Shown here: positions 37,135 through 46,528 of the stretch, in pieces
How the letters are laid out: every line of letters begins with the position of its first letter
Numbering within the stretch: position 1 is the stretch's first letter
Assembly (NCBI RefSeq): GCF_900102925.1
Contig: NZ_FNKI01000002.1
Coordinates: 1,302,001 to 1,366,000, forward strand
Reading direction: 5' to 3'
Source: Flagellimonas zhangzhouensis
GTDB lineage: Bacteria > Bacteroidota > Bacteroidia > Flavobacteriales > Flavobacteriaceae
Length of the DNA stretch: 64,000 nt
Translations under genes and position numbers: made by a program
The notes under the pieces: model-generated
Seen by the model: only the letters and a program-made list of their open reading frames with translations
Told to the model about the DNA's origin: nothing
The model's database searches: none

Positions 37135-38001
37135 ATGTTGTACGATTATGAAATAGATTACGATACCCAGAATTCGTATGAAAAAGGGTTGGATGCTGCT
37201 TTTTGGCAGTTCCTTGTTATTCCAGAAGAGAATGAAACACAGGAACTTACCTATTGGCATTTTGAAAATGATCTAGGAGAAAAAAACAGTGTTTCCATCA
37301 ATGGTTTGGGCTTTACCACGGTGCAGGTTCGTGCAAACAGAATTATAGACCATATAAAGTTCAATGCCCATTTTAAGCTTACCAAAAAAGAAATCAATCC
37401 CTATGATTTTGATTTACCCTTGGATGTTGCTGAAGAAAGAGCTTTACTAAATAGCATCGAATTTAAGACCGACAACGAGCCTTATTTACGAAAAACAAAA
37501 TTCACCATTCTTAAAGAGCACCACAGCAACATTTACACCTTTAAAGATGAATTGTCCATTTTCCAAAATTTAACCGAGTTGAACACTTGGGCGTTTGGAC
37601 ATTTATATTTTAAAACAGGGGTGACCGACGTAAACACATCACTGGATGAAATCATTGAAAACAGACATGGCGTTTGTCAAGATTTCACCCATTTGTTTTG
37701 TGCCATAGCCAAGCATCATGGCGTGCCAACGCGTTACGTTTCAGGATATTTACACCAAGGTAACGGCTTTTTTGGAGATTCACAAATGCATGCCTGGGCC
37801 GAAGCTTTTGTGCCCAATGTAGGCTGGATTGGGTTTGACCCAACCAACAACCTATTGGCCAACCACAACCATATTAAGGTATGCCACGGAAAGGATTATA
37901 CCGATTGTGCCCCACTTAAAGGTGTAGTGTACACGCAAGGTAAAAACGAAACCAAATACACCGTAATGGTAAAAGCGGCACAGCAACAACAGCAGCAATA
38001 A
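37135..38001 (+). CDS. Transglutaminase-like cysteine protease family protein
   Basis: This 288-residue protein has the catalytic triad of the transglutaminase/papain-like fold: Cys181 in HGVCQDFTHLF, His219 in MHAWAEAF and Asp235 in GFDPTNN. An N-terminal beta domain (about 1-110) precedes it, as in the family that travels with alpha-E and ATP-grasp proteins. It may cleave or form an isopeptide or peptide bond in the product of the ATP-grasp partner. No signal peptide is visible. The tail ends in six glutamines encoded by CAA/CAG. The often linked Anbu protease gene is not present downstream, where prfB begins 53 bases later. Confidence 0.9.
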   Translation: MLYDYEIDYDTQNSYEKGLDAAFWQFLVIPEENETQELTYWHFENDLGEKNSVSINGLGFTTVQVRANRIIDHIKFNAHFKLTKKEINPYDFDLPLDVAEERALLNSIEFKTDNEPYLRKTKFTILKEHHSNIYTFKDELSIFQNLTELNTWAFGHLYFKTGVTDVNTSLDEIIENRHGVCQDFTHLFCAIAKHHGVPTRYVSGYLHQGNGFFGDSQMHAWAEAFVPNVGWIGFDPTNNLLANHNHIKVCHGKDYTDCAPLKGVVYTQGKNETKYTVMVKAAQQQQQQ

Positions 38002-38054
38002 TTTTGCAAGGTTATATGCCAAAAGAAACTTATTTTTGACCGAAAATTAAATAC

Positions 38055-39150
38055 ATGGTAACTACAGATCAGCAAAAAGATCTTATTGAGCGCCTTGGTG
38101 CGTTAAGGAGGTATCTTTGACATTGATGCCAAACTCATCGAAATAGAAAACGAGGAAGAAAAGACCCTCGAACCTGGTTTTTGGGACAACCCACAAGAAG
38201 CCCAAAAACAAATGCAGTCCATAAAATCCAAAAAGAAATGGGTAGAAGATTTTGAGGAAGCCACCAATTTGGTTGGTGACCTTGAAGTTTTATTGGAATT
38301 TCAACAAGCTGGTGAGGTTTCCGAAGAAGAAGTCACCAAACAGTTGGAAAAATCCCTTGCTGCCATTGAAAAATTGGAGTTCAAGAACATGCTTTCCGAA
38401 GAAGGTGATGAACTAACTGCTGTACTTCAGATTACTGCTGGCGCAGGTGGTACCGAAAGTTGTGATTGGGCCTCCATGCTCATGCGTATGTACATGATGT
38501 GGGCCGAAAAGAATGGGTATAAAATCAAAGAGCTTAACTATCAAGAAGGTGATGTAGCAGGCATAAAAACAGTTACCTTGGAAATTGATGGCGAATATGC
38601 TTTTGGTTGGCTGAAAGGTGAAAATGGGGTGCATCGTTTGGTGCGCATCTCCCCTTTTGACAGCAATGCCAAAAGACACACCTCTTTTGCATCCGTTTAT
38701 GTGTATCCCTTAGTAGATGACACCATAGAAATCGATATAAATCCATCCGATATTGAGATCACTACAGCACGTTCTAGCGGTGCAGGTGGACAAAATGTAA
38801 ATAAGGTGGAAACCAAAGTGCAATTGGTGCATAAGCCATCAGGGATACAAATTTCTTGTTCGGATTCAAGATCACAGCATGATAATAGGGCTACAGCTAT
38901 GAAAATGTTGAAATCGCAGTTGTACGAAATTGAACTTCGAAAAAAACAGGAAGCCCGTGCCGAAATTGAATCATCCAAAATGAAAATTGAATGGGGATCT
39001 CAAATTCGAAATTATGTGATGCATCCTTATAAATTAGTAAAAGATGTACGTACAGCTGAAGAAACAGGAAATGTGGATGCGGTTATGGACGGCGATTTGG
39101 ATGCCTTTTTAAAGGCCTATTTGATGATGATGGGGCAAAAAGAGGAATAG
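38055..39150 (+). CDS. prfB: Peptide chain release factor 2, with programmed +1 frameshift
   Basis: RF2 ends translation at UGA and UAA. The coding sequence is join(38055..38117, 38119..39150), 364 residues. The first 21 codons end in CTT, then an in-frame TGA at 38118-38120; shifting +1 by one base gives GAC and the rest of the protein. The slip site is CTT TGA C, preceded by AGGAGG at 38106-38111 at the classical spacing, so RF2 controls its own level. The stop-recognition tripeptide SPF is in VRISPFDSN and the catalytic GGQ in [11 protein letters not shown] -7-like TATTTTTG (38031-38038) lies 17 bases before the start. An apparent ORF from 38212 is only the second part of this gene. Confidence 0.96.
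38106..38121 (+). promoter_or_regulatory. prfB programmed frameshift signal
   Basis: AGGAGG-TAT-CTT-TGA-C: an internal Shine-Dalgarno-like sequence three bases before the slippery CTT and a poor-context UGA stop (C follows). Low RF2 slows termination and favours the shift into the +1 frame. Confidence 0.95.
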
Positions 39151-39178
39151 AATTCAGATATCAGAAAATTAAAAAATC

Positions 39179-39520
39179 ATGATTAAAATTTATCATAATC
39201 CGCGTTGTAGAAAGTCTAGAGAAGGATTGCAAATTGTAGAAGAATCTGGTCAGGATTTTGAAATTGTAAAGTATTTGGATGATGTTCCCTCCAAAGAAGA
39301 ACTATCGATCTTGATTGAAAAATTAGGTATTTCACCTTTGGATTTGGTGCGCAAAAATGAAGCTGTCTGGAAGGAAAATTATAAGGGCAAAACCTTGTCA
39401 GATGACGAGGTGATTTCCGCCATGGTCGAGCATCCAAAACTCATTGAACGCCCCATTGTAGTTAATGGTTCCAAAGCGATTGTGGGTAGACCACCAGAGC
39501 AAATCAAGAGTATATTATAA
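39179..39520 (+). CDS. Arsenate reductase (glutaredoxin-type) ArsC-like
   Basis: This 113-residue thioredoxin-fold protein has the ArsC active-site Cys10 in NPRCRKSRE and the conserved arginines of the family in LIERPIVV and VGRPPE. Such proteins reduce arsenate with glutathione or glutaredoxin, although many short members in Bacteroidota (Spx/YffB-like) have unknown or regulatory roles. No arsR or arsB gene is nearby, so resistance to arsenate is not supported by context. It lies 28 bases after prfB and may be read from the same transcript. Confidence 0.88.
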   Translation: MIKIYHNPRCRKSREGLQIVEESGQDFEIVKYLDDVPSKEELSILIEKLGISPLDLVRKNEAVWKENYKGKTLSDDEVISAMVEHPKLIERPIVVNGSKAIVGRPPEQIKSIL

Positions 39521-39587
39521 TTCTGATAATCAGTTATTTTAACAAAGGTTCTTCAATAGATTAATTCCTAAATCTTATATTTATCGC

Positions 39588-40067
39588 ATGAAAAGCATTC
39601 AGTCCCTTTTGTTTTTATCCCTTTGTCTTGGATTTTTTGCCATTAACGAAGTTTCTGCCCAATACGGCTATGGTTCACCCTACGGTTATGGAGGCATGTA
39701 TGGCAGGGGACGCAGCTATGTTCCTCAGGCTGGACCCGTTGAAACAGATAAAAAGGAAACCCCTCCTACTGCCGAAGAAATTGTGGAGTCACAAATGCCC
39801 TCCATTACTGAAGCATTGGGATTGGATCCGTTTGAGGAGGCCATTGTTAAAACCTCATTGACCAAATCGGTACAACAACGTATTGAACTTTCCATTTTGG
39901 AATTGGAACCTTTGAAAATGAAGGAAGAGGTAGAAAAAATTCAGAAAAGACAAGACGAAGAACTTAAAGCTGGTCTCCCTCCTGAAAAGTATGAAGCCTA
40001 TGTTGAGCTCCAAAATAACCAGTTTAAGGTGAAAAAGAAGCGAAAAAAGAAGAACAAAAAAGATTAA
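39588..40067 (+). CDS. Small secreted helical protein with a Gly/Tyr-rich start and a basic tail
   Basis: This 159-residue protein has a signal peptide (ending EVSAQ near residue 25), a short Gly/Tyr segment (YGYGSPYGYGGMYGRG), a helical middle with acidic and basic residues (about 60-140) and a strongly basic end KKKRKKKNKKD. The helical part (SQMPSITEALGLDPFEEAIV) resembles in a general way the Spy/CpxP-like periplasmic helices, but I would not assign it. It precedes a TonB-linked barrel gene by 101 bases. Confidence 0.78.
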   Translation: MKSIQSLLFLSLCLGFFAINEVSAQYGYGSPYGYGGMYGRGRSYVPQAGPVETDKKETPPTAEEIVESQMPSITEALGLDPFEEAIVKTSLTKSVQQRIELSILELEPLKMKEEVEKIQKRQDEELKAGLPPEKYEAYVELQNNQFKVKKKRKKKNKKD

Positions 40068-40168
40068 CAATTCTTTAAGGTCATTCGCAGGCACAAATCC
40101 GTTGTTGATAGAGATTAATTTCGTGCCTTCTTTTATTCCAGACAATTTTGCGGAACTAAAATCAAACT

Positions 40169-42655
40169 ATGTACAGGATTATAATTCCTTTACTGTTGAT
40201 GTCCGCATTTGTTTTTCAAGGTCAGGCACAGCAGAAGCAAAAACCCATAACCGTTACTGGAAAAGTAATGGATTCCGATTCTGGTCAACCACTGGAATAT
40301 GCCACTTTTGTTCTTCAAAAAGCTGATGACCCCAATAGTGTTACAGGGGGAATCACCGATTTGGATGGTAATTTCGAAATTGAAACCGCACCAGGAACCT
40401 ACAATATTCGTGTAGAATTTATTTCATATAAAACTTATTCTTTAAACGGTAAAGCTCTTACTTCCGACACTAATCTTGGAAGTATCAGTTTATCACCTGA
40501 TGTTGCCCAATTAGCCGAAGTAGAAGTGGTTGGAGAAAAAACCACCGTAGAGGTTCGTTTGGACAAAAAAGTATATAATATTGGAAAAGACATCACCACC
40601 AGCGGTGGTAACGTAAGTGATGCCTTGAGTAATATTCCTTCTGTATCTGTAGATGTAGAGGGCGCCATCAGCCTTAGAGGAAACGACAATGTACGGATTC
40701 TTATCAACGGTAAACCTTCTGCCCTAGCAGGTTTTGGTTCTACCGATATTTTACAGCAACTACCTGCAGATGCAATTGAAAAAGTAGAGGTAATTACCAG
40801 TCCATCTGCTAGATATGATGCTGAAGGAACCGCGGGTATTTTGAACATTGTTCTTAAAAAGGAAAAGACATTGGGTATCAATGGATCTATCAACACAACC
40901 GTTGGTATTCCTTTTAACGCAAGAGCTACAACCAACTTGAACATTCGTACCGAAAAGTTCAACATCTTTAACACCCTTGGATATTTCCACAGAGAATCTC
41001 CAGGAGGTGGTTTTAACGATAACCGTTATTTGTCTGATGCCAGTGCTTTCGATAGAATTTTGGAGGACAGGGATATTACCAGAAACAACGACGGGTTCAA
41101 CATCAACCTTGGAATGGAATATTTCTTAACTGATAAATCTTCCATTACTGGTAGTGTTTTTTACAGATGGTCCGATGGGAACGATATTACTGAAAACAAC
41201 AATCAACGTTTTAATGATGGAAGTTTGAGCAGTCGTACCCTTAGAACTGAGGAACAGGGTGAAAAAGACCGTAGTACCCAATACTCATTCAATTATACCA
41301 ACAATATCAATGATGACGGTCACAAATTGACAGCAGATTTCCAGTATTCAACCAACACGGAAGATGTTTTAACTGGAATTCGCGAAGATCAGTTTATTCC
41401 TAGTGATAGCTTAATTGCCTTAGAGAATATATACGAAATACAAACTGAAGATGAGTTTTTAACCCAGATTGACTATGTGTTGCCCATGGGTGATGCTCAA
41501 TTTGAAGCAGGTTACCGTGGTAATTTCCAAAAGGAAGTAAATGATTACCAGTTGGATACCTTAAATCAAGGTTCAGGAAACTTTGAAACCAATAGGGATT
41601 TGACCAATATTTTCACTTACCATGAAAATGTAAATGCATTGTACACCCAATACGGTAACAAATATGGTAAGATCTCTGTATTGTTAGGATTGCGATTAGA
41701 GAATACCGTAATGAAGGGTAATGTAGATTCCGATGTAGATACTTCAGTTTTGGAAGAGCTAGTCGGTGAAGATGTGGACCTTAATTTTGATAAAAACTAC
41801 CTAGGTCTTTTCCCAACAGTGAACTTGATCTATGAACTTTCCGAGACACAAAATATTTCGGTAGGTTATAACCGTAGAATCAACAGACCTAGAGGATGGT
41901 TCATTAATCCATTCCCTTCTAGATCAAGTAGAACCAATGTGTTTCAAGGTAACCCAGACTTAGATCCTGCTTATGCAGATGCCTTTGATGTGGGGTATAT
42001 GAAACGATGGAAGAAGTTAACCTTAACATCCTCAGTGTATTATCAAAGAGAAACACAATCTTTTGAATTTATTACGGAAGAAACAGGGTCATTTACTTCA
42101 GATGGTATTCAAATCATCCGTTCAGTACCCATCAACCTTTCCACTAATGAGCGAATAGGTGCTGAAGCAGGAATTATTTATAGTCCCTTCAAATGGTGGA
42201 GAATGAACGGAAGTGTCAACTTCTTTACCTTCACTTCTGATGGTGAATTTAATGGTATCGATTACGGAACGTCCAACTCTAGCTTTTTCTCTAGAATGAG
42301 CAACAAGTTCACACTTCCAGCAAAAATCGAATTGCAGGCCAACTCTTTCTTTATGGGCCCTCGTCAGAATGCCCAAACCGAGAGCAAAGCTATGTTCTCT
42401 TTAAATTTGGCATTGAGCAAGGACTTGTTTAAAGATAAAGCCACACTTTCTTTAAATGTTAGTGATGTATTCAACTCCAGAAAACGTCAGTCGTTTACAC
42501 AAACACCTACATTTACCACGGACAGTGAGTTCCAATGGAGAAAAAGACAGGCTAACTTGTCATTCATTTACCGATTCAACCAACCCAAAGAGCGTAACAA
42601 CCGACGCGGTCCTGGGCAAGATGATGGAGAAGAGGAAAGACAATTTGAAGGATAG
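40169..42655 (+). CDS. TonB-dependent receptor-like outer-membrane protein (CarboxypepD_reg plus barrel)
   Basis: This 828-residue protein has a signal peptide (MYRIIIPLLLMSAFVFQGQAQ), a carboxypeptidase-regulatory-like domain (about 25-105, ITVTGKVMDSDSGQPLEYATF), a TonB-plug-like domain (about 120-225, with LSNIPSVSVDVEGAISLRG and INGKPS) and a large barrel with regularly spaced strands up to the end. This layout fits the OMP_b-brl_3 branch of TonB-dependent receptors. The substrate is unknown and no SusD-like partner is adjacent. A terminator follows at 42688. Confidence 0.93.
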   Translation: MYRIIIPLLLMSAFVFQGQAQQKQKPITVTGKVMDSDSGQPLEYATFVLQKADDPNSVTGGITDLDGNFEIETAPGTYNIRVEFISYKTYSLNGKALTSDTNLGSISLSPDVAQLAEVEVVGEKTTVEVRLDKKVYNIGKDITTSGGNVSDALSNIPSVSVDVEGAISLRGNDNVRILINGKPSALAGFGSTDILQQLPADAIEKVEVITSPSARYDAEGTAGILNIVLKKEKTLGINGSINTTVGIPFNARATTNLNIRTEKFNIFNTLGYFHRESPGGGFNDNRYLSDASAFDRILEDRDITRNNDGFNINLGMEYFLTDKSSITGSVFYRWSDGNDITENNNQRFNDGSLSSRTLRTEEQGEKDRSTQYSFNYTNNINDDGHKLTADFQYSTNTEDVLTGIREDQFIPSDSLIALENIYEIQTEDEFLTQIDYVLPMGDAQFEAGYRGNFQKEVNDYQLDTLNQGSGNFETNRDLTNIFTYHENVNALYTQYGNKYGKISVLLGLRLENTVMKGNVDSDVDTSVLEELVGEDVDLNFDKNYLGLFPTVNLIYELSETQNISVGYNRRINRPRGWFINPFPSRSSRTNVFQGNPDLDPAYADAFDVGYMKRWKKLTLTSSVYYQRETQSFEFITEETGSFTSDGIQIIRSVPINLSTNERIGAEAGIIYSPFKWWRMNGSVNFFTFTSDGEFNGIDYGTSNSSFFSRMSNKFTLPAKIELQANSFFMGPRQNAQTESKAMFSLNLALSKDLFKDKATLSLNVSDVFNSRKRQSFTQTPTFTTDSEFQWRKRQANLSFIYRFNQPKERNNRRGPGQDDGEEERQFEG

Positions 42656-42687
42656 AAAATTAGAAACCAACCAACCTCTCTATAATG

Positions 42688-42720
42688 AAAAAAGGAAGAC
42701 CGAAAGGCTTCCTTTTTTTT
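42688..42720 (+). terminator. Terminator after the TonB-linked receptor gene
   Basis: AAGGAAGACC (42692-42700 region) pairs with GGCTTCCTT, followed by eight T to 42720. The hairpin begins about 30 bases after the receptor stop. Confidence 0.8.
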
Positions 42721-42794
42721 ATGCGTTTAAAATATCGTCAAAAAAATAACCTGATCAAATTTGAAATAATTTCAAATACGAAAAGGTCCAAAAC

Positions 42795-42822
42795 AAAAAA
42801 GAAGCCAAACGGCTTCTTTTTT
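42795..42822. terminator. Bidirectional terminator at the end of the 57-codon membrane gene
   Basis: AAAAAAGAAGCC (42795-42806) pairs perfectly with GGCTTCTTTTTT (42811-42822) around a 4-base loop. On the minus strand a T-run follows, and the stop codon of the small gene (42822-42824) touches the stem. It can also back up the receptor terminator on the plus strand. Confidence 0.8.
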
Positions 42823-42995
42823 TATTCTTCTAGTTGGGCTTGTTTAGCCTCTTTTCTTTCTTTAAACATTTCCCTAAGGTTACCAATCAACCAGTAAGGT
42901 ACTACAAAGGTCAACAAGAAAATCATCAACCAAAATCCGATGGTTAAAATTGTTAAAAAAGCTAAAAAACCTAAATATTGGTCAAAATCGAACAT
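42822..42995 (-). CDS. Small membrane protein, 57 residues
   Basis: An ORF of 57 codons starts MFDFDQYLGF and encodes two hydrophobic stretches separated by a short turn (LAFLTILTIGFWLMIFLLTF, then VVPYWLIGNL), followed by a charged helix REMFKERKEAKQAQLEE. It lies between a terminator (on its 3' side) and the fumC promoter region, on the opposite strand to both neighbours. It is too regular and too well placed to be chance, but I know no named family. It may sit in the inner membrane with the charged tail in the cytosol. Confidence 0.7.
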   Translation of the reverse strand: MFDFDQYLGFLAFLTILTIGFWLMIFLLTFVVPYWLIGNLREMFKERKEAKQAQLEE

Positions 42996-43108
42996 CTTTT
43001 ATCCTTTTGTTTCAACAAAGATACTTTCTTATTCGGAAAAAAAACAAATCCTAGCTCAAAAAAAAGTGTAATTATCCTATTCCACTACCATTTAAAAGCC
43101 CTAACCCC

Positions 43109-43116
43109 TACCTTTG
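43109..43116 (+). promoter_or_regulatory. Candidate -7 element of the fumC promoter
   Basis: TACCTTTG matches TAnnTTTG and sits 20 bases before the fumC start codon. A convincing -33 element is not seen at the usual spacing. Confidence 0.45.
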
Positions 43117-43135
43117 TAAGTATAATATTTTAACT

Positions 43136-44533
43136 ATGAGCTTTAGGATAGAAAAAGACACCATGGGCGAGGTAAAAGTGCCCGCGGATAAATACTGGGG
43201 CGCCCAAACTGAACGCTCCCGAAACAACTTTAAAATAGGTGCACCTGCATCCATGCCATTGGATGTGGTTTACGGTTTTGCCTATCTAAAAAAAGCTGCT
43301 GCGTACGCGAATCACGAATTAGGTGTATTAGCGGTAGAAAAAAGAGATTTGATTGCCCAAGTTTGCGACGAAATTCTTGAAGGAAAACACGACGACCAAT
43401 TCCCTTTGGTAATCTGGCAAACGGGTTCGGGAACCCAGAGCAATATGAACGTGAACGAGGTTATTGCAAACCGTGCCCATGAAATTGCTGGTAAAAAAAT
43501 AGGTGAGGGTGAAAAAACCATCCAACCCAATGATGATGTGAATAAAAGTCAATCGTCCAACGATACTTTTCCAACAGGAATGCACATTGCGGCTTACAAG
43601 AAAATTGTGGACGTTACCATACCAGGTGTAGAACAGCTTCGCGATACCTTGGAGGCCAAATCCAAAGCCTTTAAAGATGTGGTTAAAATTGGTAGAACCC
43701 ACTTGATGGATGCTACTCCCCTAACCCTTGGTCAAGAATTTTCGGGCTATGTATCCCAATTGAACCATGGATTAAAAGCCTTGAAAAACACATTATCACA
43801 TTTAAGTGAATTGGCATTGGGTGGTACTGCTGTTGGTACTGGACTGAACACACCAAAAGGTTATGATGTGCTTGTTGCAAAATACATTGCCGAGTTTACA
43901 GGAAAACCATTTATCACTGCGGAAAATAAATTTGAAGCTTTGGCTTCCCATGATGCCATTGTAGAAAGTCATGGTGCATTGAAGCAATTGGCTGTTTCTT
44001 TAAACAAAATTGCAAACGATATCCGTATGATGGCTTCAGGTCCTCGTTCAGGAATTGGAGAAATTATTATTCCAGCCAATGAACCAGGTAGTTCCATTAT
44101 GCCAGGAAAAGTCAATCCAACCCAATGTGAAGCCTTGACAATGGTTTGTGCCCAAGTTATGGGTAACGATGTTGCCATTAGCGTTGGTGGAACACAAGGT
44201 CATTACGAATTGAACGTATTTAAGCCCGTAATGGCCGCAAACATTCTACAATCTGCTCAATTGATTGGGGATGCTTGTGTGAGTTTTGATGAGAATTGTG
44301 CTGTTGGTATTGAGCCGAACCACGAAATCATTAAAACCTTATTGAACAATTCATTGATGTTGGTAACTGCCTTGAATACCAAAATTGGATATTACAAAGC
44401 TGCGGAAATTGCCAACACTGCCCATAAAAATGGTACAACCTTAAAAGAAGAGGCCATTTCCCTTGGTTATGTTACTCCCGAGGAATATGACGAATGGGTA
44501 AAACCTGAAGATATGGTGGGAAGTTTAAAATAA
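43136..44533 (+). CDS. fumC: Fumarate hydratase, class II
   Basis: This 465-residue TCA-cycle enzyme interconverts fumarate and malate without an iron-sulfur cluster. The family signature [16 protein letters not shown] lies near residue 318 and other conserved parts are [12 protein letters not shown] (about 22) and [13 protein letters not shown] (about 140). Class II length is typical. It is a monocistronic gene ended by a strong hairpin at 44558. No other TCA gene is nearby. Confidence 0.95.
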   Translation: MSFRIEKDTMGEVKVPADKYWGAQTERSRNNFKIGAPASMPLDVVYGFAYLKKAAAYANHELGVLAVEKRDLIAQVCDEILEGKHDDQFPLVIWQTGSGTQSNMNVNEVIANRAHEIAGKKIGEGEKTIQPNDDVNKSQSSNDTFPTGMHIAAYKKIVDVTIPGVEQLRDTLEAKSKAFKDVVKIGRTHLMDATPLTLGQEFSGYVSQLNHGLKALKNTLSHLSELALGGTAVGTGLNTPKGYDVLVAKYIAEFTGKPFITAENKFEALASHDAIVESHGALKQLAVSLNKIANDIRMMASGPRSGIGEIIIPANEPGSSIMPGKVNPTQCEALTMVCAQVMGNDVAISVGGTQGHYELNVFKPVMAANILQSAQLIGDACVSFDENCAVGIEPNHEIIKTLLNNSLMLVTALNTKIGYYKAAEIANTAHKNGTTLKEEAISLGYVTPEEYDEWVKPEDMVGSLK

Positions 44534-44557
44534 ATTTTAAACCGAACCAATTGAATA

Positions 44558-44590
44558 AAAAAGGCCCGTCCAAGTTGGACGGGCCTTTTT
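44558..44590. terminator. Bidirectional terminator between fumC and the convergent coiled-coil gene
   Basis: A perfect 14-bp stem, AAAAAGGCCCGTCC (44558-44571) with GGACGGGCCTTTTT (44577-44590), encloses a 5-base loop and is flanked by A-run and T-run, so it can work for both strands. Confidence 0.93.
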
Positions 44591-44613
44591 AGTGATAGTG
44601 ATAATAGTGTGTA

Positions 44614-45501
44614 TTATTTCAAGATGAACTTGGAAGTACCCAATAGTTTCAATCCGCTATCGTAAACATTTACCATGTAGTTACCTTTTTGGAACTCATC
44701 AGCAGGCTTGTTTAGATAGTCACATACATCCAAAGCATCATTTTCGTAGTAGAAGTTTGTAGCTTTACTATAAGTCAAGGTTGCACCTTCTTCTGTAGTA
44801 GCTGTCAAACCTTCTCCCAATACATTTCCTTGTGGTCCAAGAACTTCAATAAAGAACTCTCTGTCACCAGCTTCAGCGATTACGTTATCAGCAATAGTGA
44901 AACAAACTTTGAATTTATCAGTAGCTCTGGCTCTAGAAGTAGAAACCAATTTCCCACTGCTTCTTTCTTTTACTGCATCTACACTAATTACAGATAGGTT
45001 AAGCGCAGAACCTCTTTCAACGGCATCAGCCAATTGTGTATTTTGTACGATCAAAGAATCGTTGAAAACAGTTTGCTTTTCCAATTCAGAATAAGTACTG
45101 TCTCTTTGCATAGCCAACAAGCTGTTAGATTGCGTTAACGAATCTACTTGTTTCAACAATTTTTCTCTTTCTGCTTTAAGAACGCTTACTTGTCTTCTGT
45201 AACGAGAAAGGGAAGCGATATCAGCTTTCATTCCGTTTACAGAATCGATATATTTTGCAATGTTGTCACGTGCAGCAACCAACTCTTCGTTAGTGGCGTT
45301 GCTTTCCAAAATAGCCTTGTCGTACTCAGACTTAAGGTTGTTCAAATCCTCAACTACCAAATCTTTCTCTTGAGTTAAAGCTTGAGTAGTGGCTTTTTTG
45401 TCTTGGTAAAGGCTAACGGTGTATATAATAGTTCCCAAAAGAACAACACCCAACAATCCAGCAATTACCTTCAATCCGTTGTTATTTTTTGTTTCAGTCA
45501 T
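44614..45501 (-). CDS. Membrane-anchored coiled-coil protein of unknown function
   Basis: This 295-residue protein has one N-terminal membrane helix (GLKVIAGLLGVVLLGTIIYTV, residues 9-29), a long coiled coil of heptads with Asn/Gln/Glu-rich residues (about 35-160), and a C-terminal beta-rich domain (about 190-295) ending in a strand GTSKFILK. It is probably anchored in the inner membrane with the coiled coil in the periplasm. I do not recognise the family. The gene is convergent with fumC, sharing a terminator, and divergent from the MBL lipoprotein gene across 164 bases. Confidence 0.82.
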   Translation of the reverse strand: MTETKNNNGLKVIAGLLGVVLLGTIIYTVSLYQDKKATTQALTQEKDLVVEDLNNLKSEYDKAILESNATNEELVAARDNIAKYIDSVNGMKADIASLSRYRRQVSVLKAEREKLLKQVDSLTQSNSLLAMQRDSTYSELEKQTVFNDSLIVQNTQLADAVERGSALNLSVISVDAVKERSSGKLVSTSRARATDKFKVCFTIADNVIAEAGDREFFIEVLGPQGNVLGEGLTATTEEGATLTYSKATNFYYENDALDVCDYLNKPADEFQKGNYMVNVYDSGLKLLGTSKFILK

Positions 45502-45665
45502 AATTTTTTTATTTTAATTGATTTCAGTTTTAAGGTTATTAATCAATCGTGTTTGATTTATATACGCATTGGATTTCGATTTGGATTATATGAATTAAAA
45601 AAAATTGTTAACCGATTCCGATATATGTATTAGTAATCACTTATTTTTAAAGAAAACAAAGCAAC

Positions 45666-46460
45666 ATGAAAAGTAAATTATTTTTATTGATGGGACTGAT
45701 TTCATTGACCATCATTTCCTGCAAAGAGAAAAAAGAACAGACTGAGGAAACCACAGAAGTTGAAACTGTGGCGATAGAAGAAAAACCTGCAGCTGCAACC
45801 ATTATCCCTATTGAGCATGCCACTGCTGTAGTTGAATGGGATGGGAATACCATATATATAGACCCCGTAGGTGGAAAAGCCGCCTTTGAAGGTCAACCAT
45901 CACCAGACCTTATTTTTATTACCGATGTGCACGGAGATCACTTTAACCCAGAAACTTTGGGTGAATTGGAGCTAGAGGGAACAACCATTATTGCACCTGA
46001 TGCCGTGGCATTACAAATGTCCGAAGATTTAAAATCCAAAACCACAACCATGAAAAATGGGGAGGTAAAAGAAATCGCAGGATTTTCCGTAGAGGCTATT
46101 CCTATGTATAATCTTCGAGAAGAGGCCAAAGATTTTCATATAAAAGGCAGAGGAAATGGATATGTGTTCACTTTTGGTGATGAAAGAGTTTATTTTTCAG
46201 GAGATACCGAAGATATTCCCGAAATGCGTGCCCTAGAAAATATTGACAAGGCTTTTATTTGTATGAACCTCCCTTACACCATGACGGAAGAAAGTGCTGC
46301 TGATGCCGTGATTGAATTTAAACCAAAACAAGTTTATCCATATCACTTTAGAGGTCGTCCCAATGTAAGCGATGTGAACAAGTTTAAAAGTTTGGTAAAT
46401 GCGGGTGATCCAAACATCGAAGTAGTGCTCGTGGATTGGTACCCCAATGAAGATTATTAA
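45666..46460 (+). CDS. MBL-fold metal-dependent hydrolase, lipoprotein
   Basis: This 264-residue protein has a lipoprotein signal (IISC, Cys19). The metallo-beta-lactamase fold is marked by TDVHGDHFNP (about 88-97), part of the metal-binding HxHxDH set in the UlaG-like branch in which the first histidine is replaced, and by later conserved residues YFSGDTEDIP and YPYHFRGRP. It is likely to be exported and anchored to a membrane. The substrate is unknown. The neighbours do not suggest a pathway. Confidence 0.88.
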   Translation: MKSKLFLLMGLISLTIISCKEKKEQTEETTEVETVAIEEKPAAATIIPIEHATAVVEWDGNTIYIDPVGGKAAFEGQPSPDLIFITDVHGDHFNPETLGELELEGTTIIAPDAVALQMSEDLKSKTTTMKNGEVKEIAGFSVEAIPMYNLREEAKDFHIKGRGNGYVFTFGDERVYFSGDTEDIPEMRALENIDKAFICMNLPYTMTEESAADAVIEFKPKQVYPYHFRGRPNVSDVNKFKSLVNAGDPNIEVVLVDWYPNEDY

Positions 46461-46528
46461 CAAAACAAAATAAATTCCCTATTTAACCGTTAGGGTATCG
46501 AACTAGTAACCAAATCAAATACAGTAAT

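Noticed and set aside
38212..39150. ORF starting at 38212 as an N-terminally short prfB
   Set aside because: The full protein begins at 38055 and needs the programmed +1 shift at 38118; the in-frame TGA is not a mutation or a pseudogene sign.
39179..39520. Arsenate resistance operon
   Set aside because: Only an ArsC-like protein is present; no arsR, arsB or acr3 gene is nearby.
40435..40974. 179-codon minus-strand ORF
   Set aside because: It is antisense to the plug region of the TonB-linked receptor; no independent start or family motif.
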